From: an uncultured Paracoccaceae bacterium
GTDB taxonomy: Bacteria; Pseudomonadota; Alphaproteobacteria; Rhodobacterales; Rhodobacteraceae
DNA length: 64,000 nucleotides
Direction of reading: 5' to 3'
NCBI GenBank assembly: GCA_947503775.1
Contig: CANNFE010000011.1
Span: forward strand, 38,436 to 102,435
This document shows, in pieces, positions 27,832-35,762 of this stretch. The translations under genes were made by a program, and so were the position numbers. Each line of letters begins with the position of its first letter. Position 1 is the first letter of the stretch. The notes under the pieces are model-generated. The model did no database searches. It was given only the letters and a program-made list of their open reading frames with translations, and was not told where the DNA came from.

Positions 27832-27849
27832 GTGACGCTTTGGTGACAA
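27832..27849 (-). promoter_or_regulatory. Candidate Pho box upstream of phnM2
   Basis: On the minus strand the sequence TTGTCAC-CAAA-GCGTCAC has the 7+4+7 spacing of PhoB direct repeats (consensus CTGTCAT/C). It ends about 68 bases before the phnM2 start codon. It suggests activation of the phnM2 operon by phosphate limitation. Confidence 0.6.
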
Positions 27850-27864
27850 ATCGGAGCGGTCGAT

Positions 27865-28162
27865 GCAGCCACCGATATCAGCGAATCTCTTTTTTTGACA
27901 ATCAGGGGTGGAAACGGCCCGGAACCTCCGACATCTCACCCAAGATATCCGTGAACAAAGGGCAATCCTTGTCTACCCAGCGCTTCGAAAAGCGGCCCAG
28001 AATCGCAATAAATCAGCGACTTCCGCGATCGTCTTTTTTTTGTCATCCAGCTGTTGCAGGACAGTCATCCCCGCTGCCTAGCCCAGCCGCAACCTGGATG
28101 GCCGAACGCGAACGGCGACCACGCCGCTCCGGGTTTCTAAAGAACCTGAGGGATAAAATCAC
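27865..28162 (+). other. Intergenic region between the divergent phnM2 and phnD operons
   Basis: Together with the Pho box beside phnM2, this stretch makes up the 398-base divergent promoter region. It contains T-rich runs (27891-27899 and 28030-28041) and the phnD Pho boxes described separately. No coding sequence is evident. Confidence 0.5.
28040..28068 (+). promoter_or_regulatory. Candidate triple Pho box upstream of phnD
   Basis: Three repeats, TTGTCAT (28040), CTGTTGC (28051) and CAGTCAT (28062), recur every 11 bases, the helical spacing of PhoB sites, with 4-base spacers CCAG and AGGA. A fourth, weaker copy follows at 28073. The last strong copy ends about 95 bases before the phnD ATG. 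It is the best regulatory signal in the phosphonate island. Confidence 0.65.
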
Positions 28163-29089
28163 ATGTCGAAGATCTCACTTGTCGCGCTTTTGGTCGGCGC
28201 AACGGCTCTGTCCTCCACCGCAGCTTTCGCGCAAGAGACCGATTGGCGCGACGAGGTGCCCGTGTTTCGCATTGGCCTTCTGGGGGGCGAGAACGAATCC
28301 GACCGTCTGCGTCAGCATGCCTGCCAGGAAGCTTACCTCGAAGAGCGTCTGGGCGTAGACGTCGAGCTGTTCCCGGCCTCGGACTATGCGGGCGTGCTTC
28401 AGGGCCTTCTGGCCGGTCAGCTGGAATTCGCTGGCCTTGGCTCGTCGGGTTATGCGGGCATTGTCCTGCAGGATCCCGACGCGGTTGTTCCTCTTTATAC
28501 CACCATGCAGATCGACGGCTCGCTCGGCTATTACTCGGTGATGTATACCCGGGCCGATAGCGGCATCGAGAGTTTTGAGGCAATGGAAGGCCGCAGCTTG
28601 GCCTTCGCCGACCCCAATTCCACCTCCGGCTATCTGGTGCCGTCCTATGAGCTGGCCCAGGACATCGGCCCGCTTGATAGCTATTTCGGCGAAACCGGCT
28701 TCGGCGGCGGCCACGAACAGGCCGTGGTTGCGGTTCTGCAGGGCCAGTACGATGCCGGCGTGACCTGGACCTCAGGTGTGGGCGACATCAACGAAGGCTA
28801 CTCGCGTGGGAACCTGCGCTCCATGGTCGACCGCGGCCTTCTCGACATGGACGACATCCAGATCATCTGGCAATCGAACCTCATCACCAATGGCCCGCGC
28901 GTGATCCGCTCCGACCTGCCCCAGGAATTGCAGGACTTGGTTATGGGCGCGATGATGCAGCTTCAGGTCGAAGCTCGCGAATGCTTCAACGCCATCAACG
29001 ACGGTGAGGCGATGGGCTACTGGCCGATCAATCACGAGTTCTACGAGCCCATCATTAACATGCGCCGTGAGCTGCAAGAAGCCCGCTAA
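28163..29089 (+). CDS. phnD: PhnD, phosphonate ABC transporter binding protein
   Basis: 308 residues. The signal peptide MSKISLVALLVGATALSSTAAFA precedes QETDWRDEVPVF. The mature protein is a PBP-like type-2 receptor: FRIGLLGGENESDRL, ASDYAGVLQGLLAGQLEFAGLG, FADPNSTSGYLVPSYEL and GQYDAGVTWTSG, the conserved segments of PhnD, which binds 2-aminoethylphosphonate and related compounds. It is the first gene of the phnDCE1E2 operon and lies downstream of the triple Pho box. Confidence 0.94.
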   Translation: MSKISLVALLVGATALSSTAAFAQETDWRDEVPVFRIGLLGGENESDRLRQHACQEAYLEERLGVDVELFPASDYAGVLQGLLAGQLEFAGLGSSGYAGIVLQDPDAVVPLYTTMQIDGSLGYYSVMYTRADSGIESFEAMEGRSLAFADPNSTSGYLVPSYELAQDIGPLDSYFGETGFGGGHEQAVVAVLQGQYDAGVTWTSGVGDINEGYSRGNLRSMVDRGLLDMDDIQIIWQSNLITNGPRVIRSDLPQELQDLVMGAMMQLQVEARECFNAINDGEAMGYWPINHEFYEPIINMRRELQEAR

Positions 29090-29102
29090 GCATTCTGAAC
29101 CG

Positions 29103-29134
29103 AACGGGGCCGCGTCATCATACGCGGCCCCGTT
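29103..29134 (+). terminator. Strong hairpin between phnD and phnC
   Basis: AACGGGGCCGCG (29103-29114) pairs perfectly with CGCGGCCCCGTT (29123-29134) around an 8-nt loop TCATCATA, followed by TGCTTT. The downstream T-run is weak, so it is likely to stop part of transcription or protect phnD mRNA, giving more binding protein than transporter. Confidence 0.7.
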
Positions 29135-29172
29135 TGCTTTGGACCAACACCTAAAAACGTGGGAATGTGGAC

Positions 29173-29985
29173 ATGTTGACACTGGACAAGCTCACCCGCC
29201 GCTTCGGCGAAAAGGTCGCTGTTGATCGGGCAAACCTGGAAATTTCGGACGGCCAGATGGTCGGCATCATCGGGCGCTCTGGCGCCGGAAAGTCGACGCT
29301 GCTGCGCCTTCTCAATCGTCTGATCGACCCCTCCGACGGCCACATTCTTTTCGGTGACAAGGACATTGCCAGCCTGAAAGGGCGTGAGCTGCGTGAATGG
29401 CGCTCGGATTGCGCGATGATCTTTCAGCAGTTCAACCTGGTCGGGCGCCTAGACGTGATCACCAACGTACTGACGGGGCGCCTTTGCGGCATGCCAAGCT
29501 GGCGCGCGATGTCCCAGACGTTCACACCCCAAGAACGCGCCTTCGCGATCCAGGCGCTCGACCGTCTTGGCATGGCCCATACTGCGCTGCAGCGCGCCGA
29601 AACGCTCTCGGGCGGCCAACAGCAACGCGTCGCAATCGCCCGCGCCTTGGCGCAGGAGCCCAAGATCCTGCTCGCCGATGAACCCATTGCCTCGCTGGAT
29701 CCGATGAACGCCAAGATCGTGATGGACGCCCTGCGCGACATCAACAAAAACGACGGCATCACGGTGATCTGCAATCTGCACACCCTCGATACGGCGCGCA
29801 ATTATTGCGACCGAATCGTGGGTATGCAGGACGGGCGCATCTATTTTGATGGCACTCCGGACCTGCTGACGACGCAGATGGCGCGCGAGATCTACGGCGC
29901 GGAAGCCAAAGAAGCGTTTAACGAGGCGGCCACGTCGACCTCCTTGGCCGACGCCAAAGGCGCGCGCCAGCCTGAAACCGTCTGA
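29173..29985 (+). CDS. phnC: PhnC, phosphonate ABC transporter ATPase
   Basis: 270 residues from the ATG at 29173 (an in-frame GTG lies at 29167). Walker A is [15 protein letters not shown], the signature [16 protein letters not shown] and Walker [14 protein letters not shown]. The segment [19 protein letters not shown] is typical of PhnC. It powers phosphonate uptake with PhnD, PhnE1 and PhnE2. Confidence 0.94.
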   Translation: MLTLDKLTRRFGEKVAVDRANLEISDGQMVGIIGRSGAGKSTLLRLLNRLIDPSDGHILFGDKDIASLKGRELREWRSDCAMIFQQFNLVGRLDVITNVLTGRLCGMPSWRAMSQTFTPQERAFAIQALDRLGMAHTALQRAETLSGGQQQRVAIARALAQEPKILLADEPIASLDPMNAKIVMDALRDINKNDGITVICNLHTLDTARNYCDRIVGMQDGRIYFDGTPDLLTTQMAREIYGAEAKEAFNEAATSTSLADAKGARQPETV

Positions 29986-29999
29986 ACGGAGCCGCCACG

Positions 30000-30935
30000 A
30001 TGACTGACGCAACCGTTGGAGCTGAGGGCGCAGGCGCGGGTCCATCGGATCCGGTGTCCACGTTCGAACGCCACCGATCCGAGCTGCGCGCGTCGCGCAG
30101 GGTCTGGAACCTCGTCGCGCTCGGTCTCTTTGTGATCGCGCTGGCGCTGTCGATCAACATCTCGCAATTCTTCCCAGCGCGCATCGCAACCGCTATCACG
30201 CGGTTCTTTGAATATTTCGGAACGATCACGCCGAACCTGGAATGGGATGTCCTCTTCGAAGGCCGGGATGAAAATGGCCGCGCTGTCGCAGGATCGATCA
30301 CCTACTGGTACACCGACTTCTGGGATTACATGACCCTGATCGGTGAAACGATCCTCATGGCCATCACCGCCACCTTGATCGGAACGGCATTCGCTTTTGT
30401 GCTGTCCTTTCCGGCGGCGGTGAACCTGGCGCCGAACTCGACGGTCTACTGGATCTCGCGCCGGTTCCTGGAAATCTGCCGCGGTGTGCCGGAAATCCTC
30501 CTCGCCCTTGTCTTTGTGTTTGCCATCGGCATCGGCCCGCTCGCGGGCGTCATGGCCATTGCCATCCACTCGGCGGGTGCATTGGGCAAACTCTTTGCGG
30601 AGGTGAACGAAAACGCCTCCAACCGGCCTGTTGACGGGATCACCGCCGCGGGCGGCACCTGGGCGCAAAAGATGCTCTACGGGGTGGTGCCGCAGGTGGC
30701 GCCAAATTTCTTCAGCTATGCGATGCTGCGCTTTGAGATCAACGTGCGCGCCTCCTCGATCATCGGCTTCGTGGGCGCGGGCGGGATCGGGGCGGAATTG
30801 AACCGCGTGATCTCCTTCTACTCCGATGACCGTGTGATGGCGGTTCTGATCCTGATCGTGGTGATGGTCACCATCATTGACCTCATCTCCGAGCGCATCC
30901 GCTTGGGCTTTATCGGGCGGGAGAACTTCTCATGA
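30000..30935 (+). CDS. phnE: PhnE1, phosphonate ABC transporter permease
   Basis: 311 residues with about six membrane segments: LVALGLFVIALALSI near residue 40, LIGETILMAITATLIGTAFAFVLSF, a binding-protein-dependent transport EAA-like loop (EVNENASNRPVDGITAAGGTW), and a C-terminal segment near IDLISERIRLGFIGR. It forms the membrane channel with the following homologous gene; the two overlap by ATGA. Confidence 0.92.
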   Translation: MTDATVGAEGAGAGPSDPVSTFERHRSELRASRRVWNLVALGLFVIALALSINISQFFPARIATAITRFFEYFGTITPNLEWDVLFEGRDENGRAVAGSITYWYTDFWDYMTLIGETILMAITATLIGTAFAFVLSFPAAVNLAPNSTVYWISRRFLEICRGVPEILLALVFVFAIGIGPLAGVMAIAIHSAGALGKLFAEVNENASNRPVDGITAAGGTWAQKMLYGVVPQVAPNFFSYAMLRFEINVRASSIIGFVGAGGIGAELNRVISFYSDDRVMAVLILIVVMVTIIDLISERIRLGFIGRENFS

Positions 30936-31786
30936 GCATCACACTGCTGAACGCGATCACGCCCGACGATGTCGCGCGGGCGCAGACCGCCTATCCGGGC
31001 GCGTTCTCGTCGAAAAGGCGCAACTTGAAATTGATCTTGCTGGCCGTCGCCTTTGCTTATGTCTGCGGATCGTTGTGGTTCTTCGAGGTCTGGAAACTGC
31101 TGTACCCGTCCGAACTGGTCGGGGACTTGCTGCGCACGATCTTTGTGTGGCGCGACCTGGAGACTTGGCAATTCGCCAATATCTATCGCGGCATCGCCGA
31201 GACACTGGCAATGGCCTTCCTTGGCACACTTCTGGGGACCATCGGCTCGCTTTTTGTGGGCTTTCTGGCGGCCAAAAACGTGATGACCATCGGGCCGATC
31301 CGCCAGCTTGTGCGGCGGTTCCTGGACGTCTTGCGCGGCGTCGACCAATTGGTCTGGGGCCTGGTCTTCGTGCGCGCGGTGGGCCTTGGCCCGCTGGCCG
31401 GTGTCCTCGCGATCTTCATCTCCGACCTTGGGACCCTGTCAAAGCTCTACTCGGAGGCGATCGAGAATATCGACCGCAAAGAGGTGGAGGGGATCGAGGC
31501 GACCGGGGCAGGCCCCTTCGCGGTGATCCGGTATGGCTATATCCCGCAGGTGTTGCCCGTCTTCATTTCTCAGTCGCTCTATTTCTGGGAGTCGAATACC
31601 CGCTCGGCCACGATCCTCGGCATCGTGGGCGCCGGCGGGATCGGCATGATCATCATCGAACGGTTCCGCGCAGGTCTCTATGACCAGGTGGCCTTCGTGG
31701 TACTGAACGTGCTGATCATCATCTTCTTCATCGACTGGCTTTCAAAGCGCATTCGCCTTTGGGCCATCGGCGAGAAACATCACTAA
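30932..31786 (+). CDS. phnE: PhnE2, second phosphonate ABC transporter permease
   Basis: 284 residues, homologous to the preceding PhnE. It has LILLAVAFAYVCGSLWFFEV, an IAETLAMAFLGTLLGTIGS segment, the EAA-like loop EAIENIDRKEVEGIEATGAG and GIVGAGGIGMIIIERF. Many bacteria encode two PhnE subunits that form a heterodimer. It ends the intact part of the operon; a broken transferase follows. Confidence 0.92.
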   Translation: MSITLLNAITPDDVARAQTAYPGAFSSKRRNLKLILLAVAFAYVCGSLWFFEVWKLLYPSELVGDLLRTIFVWRDLETWQFANIYRGIAETLAMAFLGTLLGTIGSLFVGFLAAKNVMTIGPIRQLVRRFLDVLRGVDQLVWGLVFVRAVGLGPLAGVLAIFISDLGTLSKLYSEAIENIDRKEVEGIEATGAGPFAVIRYGYIPQVLPVFISQSLYFWESNTRSATILGIVGAGGIGMIIIERFRAGLYDQVAFVVLNVLIIIFFIDWLSKRIRLWAIGEKHH

Positions 31787-31794
31787 AAAGGAAA

Positions 31795-32194
31795 AGACGC
31801 TTTGAGAGGCGCCGACCCTGCACCCGAATGCAGAGGTCGGTGCCGATGTCCCCTTGGGCCGCGACACCGACGTGGGACAATTCACTAAGATGGCCGCCCG
31901 CGATATAGGCGACTGTTCCTATATCAGCGATCTGTGCCACTGCGTATTAGCACCGTCGCGGGTGCGACGATCGGAACCGGTGCCGTCATGGGCGCAGGCG
32001 CGGTGGTAACGAAAGACGGTCCGTCTGACACGAGTGTGAGGGGCGTTCCGGCAAAAGTCATACGCCGGGGCGTCACCACAAGAGAAGAAAACGCCCGTCA
32101 CGAGATTGCGTGGTTGGATTGGCCCCATGAGGCATTCGCCGCAGCTATTCCCGACTTCAGACCCTTTTCGATTGAAGAGCCTATCGAGACATAA
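31795..32194 (+). pseudogene. Phosphonate-type hexapeptide acyltransferase with an internal deletion
   Basis: Reads as the two ends of a left-handed beta-helix transferase of the kind found next to phn genes (phosphonate hexapeptide-repeat family). The N-terminal piece PTLHPNAEVGADVPLGRDTD...IGDCSYISD and the C-terminal piece GATIGTGAVMGAGAVVTKD...GVPAKVIRRG...LDWPHEAFAAAIPDFRPF are in different frames, joined near 31930. About 85-95 central residues are missing compared with the family, and no start codon is in frame (a TGA precedes the first piece). It is non-functional as it stands. Confidence 0.75.
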
Positions 32195-32413
32195 GGGAAA
32201 GCCTAATCCGCCGACGCGGTTTCAGGCGCATCCGCTCCGCTTCGGTTCGTTTGAACCATTTCGAGCGGGTGCCAAGCTGTATGTCGCATGCGCTTACGCC
32301 TGCAGCGCGATTGTGCAACCGCATGAGGGCGCATAGCGACGCCGGGAGAGCGGAAGACATCCACCCATCCGGTCTGACAGGTTGCACCGCCGCATACTAA
32401 TCATCGGATGAAT

Positions 32414-32443
32414 GAAAAAAGGCGGCCCCACGAAGGGCCGCCC
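32414..32443 (-). terminator. Rho-independent terminator of the metallophosphoesterase gene
   Basis: On the minus strand GGCGGCCC (32442-32435) and GGGCCGCC (32428-32421) form an 8-bp stem with a 6-nt loop, followed by a T-run (complement of AAAAAA at 32415-32420). It lies 25-50 bases after the phosphoesterase stop. Confidence 0.85.
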
Positions 32444-32466
32444 CGATACGAAAAACAGAGCCGTCG

Positions 32467-34449
32467 TCAGTTCGTCGGATCGTCCCACAAGGAACCGTCC
32501 CAATAGGGGAAGGGCCGTTCCGCGCGCACCTCGAAGGTCATGCGGTCGGTGAATTCGCGGCCATCCGCCATCACCGCCCTCACCTCGACGATATGGGCGC
32601 CGAGGGCCAGATCGGCGGGCATCTCCAGCCGCCACAGATGGGTCGAACTGTCCGCGATCATCCACGTCTCCGCAGGCTGCGGGTTTGCGGGGCCGTAGCT
32701 TGATCCCTGCCAGACCTCGAAGCCTTGAGCCCGATCCTCGCCTTGCGTCGACTGCCAGCCAAAGCGGCCGATCGTCATTTGACGCACAGCTGCAAATGGG
32801 TCCGCCCATTCAGCCCCGGACAGGACATCTTCGCCATTGCCGTCCTGAGTGCGCGCCATTGGCAGATCAGGCCCGCCATTGATCGAGGCGAACACGTCTG
32901 TGTTCCGGTCCCCGATCCACACATTCGCAGTCAGCCAGACGGAATTCTCCAGGTCCTCGGGCGTGAACAGCCGTAAATCTGCCAGATCGTTCATCGTCAG
33001 GGGCGGCGTTTGCCCCGCCGGGTCCTCCCGCTCGTCGGCCCAGGCGAACAGTTCCTCGAACCACGTGCGGAATTGCGGTGTGTTAAAGCTCAGAGCCATC
33101 TGACGCTCCGGGGCGAGGTTCGCGGCATAGAAATTCACCTCGAACTCAGATCCTTCGAACTCAACGATCATGTAGCCCGGAGGTGTACCGCCCCGTGCGA
33201 AAGCCAGCGGTGTGCCATCGAAATTCAGGTCGCCCCAATACCAATTGCCAGACGGCGCGCCGCCGATCACATGGTCGAAAGGCAGGCGCGTGACGCCGAC
33301 CTGTTCTTCCCAGCCTTGGAACCACTCACCGGCGGCAAGATACTCCATCGTATGGGTGTGGCCCGAAAAGCTGACCGCCGGGCGGCCCGCCAGCAGCGCA
33401 TGGATCTCCGCCAGATTATCGGTCTGATGGCGCCCGGTATTGCTGTCGATGAACGACACGAAGGGGATGTGATGCAGCATTACGATCAGGCGATCTTCGG
33501 GGATCTCGGCCAGCGTCGCCTCCAGCCACTGCATCTGCCGCTCGACCACGCGACCGTTGTAGACCACGTCCTCCGGATCAGAGCAGGCGTCACGGCCGCC
33601 GGGGCCGTCATCCTCGGGCCCACACGGGTAGACCACGTTGTCGAGCGCGATGAATGTCACGCCGCCCATGTCGAAGCTGAAATAGGCCGGCCCGTAAATC
33701 TCGCGCCAGCTGTCAGCGGAATGCTCGTCCGTCGTCGCATCGAAATCGAAGTCGTGATTGCCATGGACGTAGTATTGTGGCAGGTCGATCACGGACCAAA
33801 GGTCCATGAACCGCGGCAACAGCGTGAGGTCATCGCCCATCACGTCGCCCAGCTTGATCACGCACTCGGCTTCGCTCAGATCTTGGTCCAGAATGCTGTC
33901 CAGCACACCATCCCGCACATAGCCGATCTCGGTGTTGGAATAGGGCTGCGTATCGCCCATCATGACGCAGGAGAACTCTTCGTCCACGCCGGTCCGGATC
34001 ATCGGAAAATTGATCGACGCAGGAAGCGGACCCGTGGGTGCCAGCCCGCCATAGCGCAGCGTTTCGGGCGTACCGTCGGGCAAATGGTGGTAAAAGAACT
34101 GCGGCACCCCATCGTCATTGACCGGCACATCATACGCGGCCGGCTCGTGTACCATGACGGTCATGTTCTCATAGACCGGCAATGTGTAGGTGCCATCGGC
34201 ATCGGTTGTGGTCACATCGCGCCCATTCGACACGATCACGCTAGCCACGCCCGGCTCGTCCGTCTGGCGCACCCCGTCGCGGCTCAGGTCATGGAAGACA
34301 TGCCCGGTCACAGTCTCTGCGGCCGAATCGGCGCCAGCGCGCACAACGTTGATCTCGGCGATATAATCCGTCCGCGCCAGACCGGGCGTGGCAATCACCA
34401 TCGATACGGCCGCAAGCAAAGCTCTGCGGCCCGTGAACGTCGCAGTCAT
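32467..34449 (-). CDS. Exported calcineurin-like metallophosphoesterase
   Basis: 660 residues from the ATG at 34449, with AAGGAG 7 bases upstream. MTATFTGRRALLAAVSMVIATPGLA is a signal peptide, possibly Tat (GRRALL). An N-terminal beta domain (about residues 40-120) precedes the calcineurin core: MGDTQPYS, KLGDVMGD, YVHGNHDFDFD, MLHHIPF and FSGHTHTMEY supply the metal ligands. A C-terminal beta domain ends DGSLWDDPTN. This three-part layout is that of the MetallophosN/MetallophosC phosphoesterases. It probably scavenges phosphate from organic esters; a candidate Pho box precedes it. The open frame extends 393 bases upstream of this start without support. Confidence 0.88.
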   Translation of the reverse strand: MTATFTGRRALLAAVSMVIATPGLARTDYIAEINVVRAGADSAAETVTGHVFHDLSRDGVRQTDEPGVASVIVSNGRDVTTTDADGTYTLPVYENMTVMVHEPAAYDVPVNDDGVPQFFYHHLPDGTPETLRYGGLAPTGPLPASINFPMIRTGVDEEFSCVMMGDTQPYSNTEIGYVRDGVLDSILDQDLSEAECVIKLGDVMGDDLTLLPRFMDLWSVIDLPQYYVHGNHDFDFDATTDEHSADSWREIYGPAYFSFDMGGVTFIALDNVVYPCGPEDDGPGGRDACSDPEDVVYNGRVVERQMQWLEATLAEIPEDRLIVMLHHIPFVSFIDSNTGRHQTDNLAEIHALLAGRPAVSFSGHTHTMEYLAAGEWFQGWEEQVGVTRLPFDHVIGGAPSGNWYWGDLNFDGTPLAFARGGTPPGYMIVEFEGSEFEVNFYAANLAPERQMALSFNTPQFRTWFEELFAWADEREDPAGQTPPLTMNDLADLRLFTPEDLENSVWLTANVWIGDRNTDVFASINGGPDLPMARTQDGNGEDVLSGAEWADPFAAVRQMTIGRFGWQSTQGEDRAQGFEVWQGSSYGPANPQPAETWMIADSSTHLWRLEMPADLALGAHIVEVRAVMADGREFTDRMTFEVRAERPFPYWDGSLWDDPTN

Positions 34450-34524
34450 GGGCATCTCCTTGGATGAATTTTGGGGTAGGCGCAGGATCATCACCTGCGC
34501 TTGCCCAAAGAGTGCCTGAGTCGG

Positions 34525-34542
34525 GTGACGCAAGTGTAACAA
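34525..34542 (-). promoter_or_regulatory. Candidate Pho box upstream of the metallophosphoesterase
   Basis: On the minus strand TTGTTAC-ACTT-GCGTCAC has the 7+4+7 spacing of PhoB direct repeats and lies 76 bases before the start codon. The second half-site is identical to that of the phnM2 Pho box. Confidence 0.5.
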
Positions 34543-34869
34543 TCGCAGCAAGGCTCCGTGACAACGCCACGATAAGCGAAGGGCTGCCGACACCAACCCG
34601 GGATTGAAATTGTGCACAGCCGCCGGGCGATGGGGACCATGCGGCAAACGGCAGCTTAATCCGCAGTCCTGGCTTTCAACTGCGCCTTCGCGTTGCGCCC
34701 GCAGCGAATGCCCGGAAGGTAGGCTGCGACTGCAATGATGCAGAGGCGATTTCTGAAGCAGCACTTCGTCCGAACTTGCCGGTCGCGCCCGAGAAGAGTC
34801 AGGAGCAACCAGATCTGTAGGCGCGTCATCGTGCTCGGTCACGTCTGGTGTTGCGCCGCACAGCGACGA

Positions 34870-35300
34870 TCAACCAAATCCGCGCTTCTCTGATTTTCTA
34901 GCCCCTATATCTGGGCCATTGATCAGAGTTTTCTCTAATGCGGTTTCTACCTCCGGTGGACGCATATCGAGTGCCTGGTGCGACGGTGTGTGGTTGTACG
35001 GCTTGAGCCAGCGATTGATGATGATCTGCGCATGTTCAGTTGTAATGAACCATTCCACTGTGAGAACGTCCCGGCCTAGCGTCCGATCGAACCGCTCTTT
35101 GTATCCATTCTCCCAGGGTGATCCCGGATAGATGCGGATTGGTTTGATCCCAATGCTCTGCGACCCTGCTCTCATGGCCTCGGCAGTGAACTTGGGGCCG
35201 TCGTCTGATCGGCTGCTGATGGACACGGCAGAACTCGGTTCGACTACGGCCTTCTTCTCTCCGCTGTGATCGAAGAGCCATCCGGTCCCGAGGCGCCAAA
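34870..35300 (-). pseudogene. IS3-type transposase (integrase core) remnant
   Basis: The minus-strand frame from 35226 reads RSDDGPKFTAEAM, YPGSPWENGYKERFDRTLGRDVL and YNHTPSHQALDMRPPEVE. These are the second aspartate and the catalytic glutamate region of an rve integrase core as in IS3-family OrfB. Only the C-terminal half remains, with further degenerate sequence up to about 35300. It sits between the phosphoesterase promoter region and the uspA-like gene. Confidence 0.8.
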
Positions 35301-35306
35301 AGATGC

Positions 35307-35759
35307 TCAGTCTCGTACGACCTGAACCGAGCAGTTGGCGTGCCGCACGACCCGCGCCGTGTTCGGGCCGATGAGGTAATCGGACAGCGATGGCCTGTGG
35401 GCGGCCATGACGATTTGCGTTGCCGGCAACTCTTCTGCGACGTTCAGGATTTCCTCATAGACGGTTCCATAGCGGGCAATGACTTCGAATTCGGCATCGT
35501 CCGGCGCGAATTCGACACCTATCTGTTCCAGCCGTTTTCGCGCGTCCTTTAACAGCTCATCTGTATTCAACTCCTCAGATCCGCCGGTTTCGCCCCGGAT
35601 CGAGTATCGCCAGTCAAGGCCCGCAGGAACCTCGGGGACAACCGTCATGATCGTGACCTCAGACCCAGTGACGCCCGCGAGAGCGAAGGCTTGCGGCAAC
35701 GCTGCCTTCCATGAGGATGCATGGAGAAGGTCGATTGGAACCAAAAGCTTATCGGCCAT
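35307..35759 (-). CDS. Universal stress protein (UspA family)
   Basis: 150 residues. It starts KLLVPIDLLHASSWKAALPQAFALA and ends MAAHRPSLSDYLIGPNTARVVRHANCSVQVVR, the ATP-binding G-x2-G-x9-G(S/T)-like end of the UspA fold, with the glycine-rich loop here varied to PSLSDYLIGPNTA. It lies 3 bases after the receptor-fusion gene with an AGGAGA ribosome site, so it is part of the BCCT operon. Usp proteins paired with osmolyte or TRAP transporters often regulate uptake; that role is inferred. Confidence 0.9.
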   Translation of the reverse strand: MADKLLVPIDLLHASSWKAALPQAFALAGVTGSEVTIMTVVPEVPAGLDWRYSIRGETGGSEELNTDELLKDARKRLEQIGVEFAPDDAEFEVIARYGTVYEEILNVAEELPATQIVMAAHRPSLSDYLIGPNTARVVRHANCSVQVVRD

Positions 35760-35762
35760 AAC

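Noticed and set aside
34450..34842. Upstream in-frame extension of the metallophosphoesterase
   Set aside because: It lacks a ribosome site, would put residues before the signal peptide and covers the candidate Pho box.
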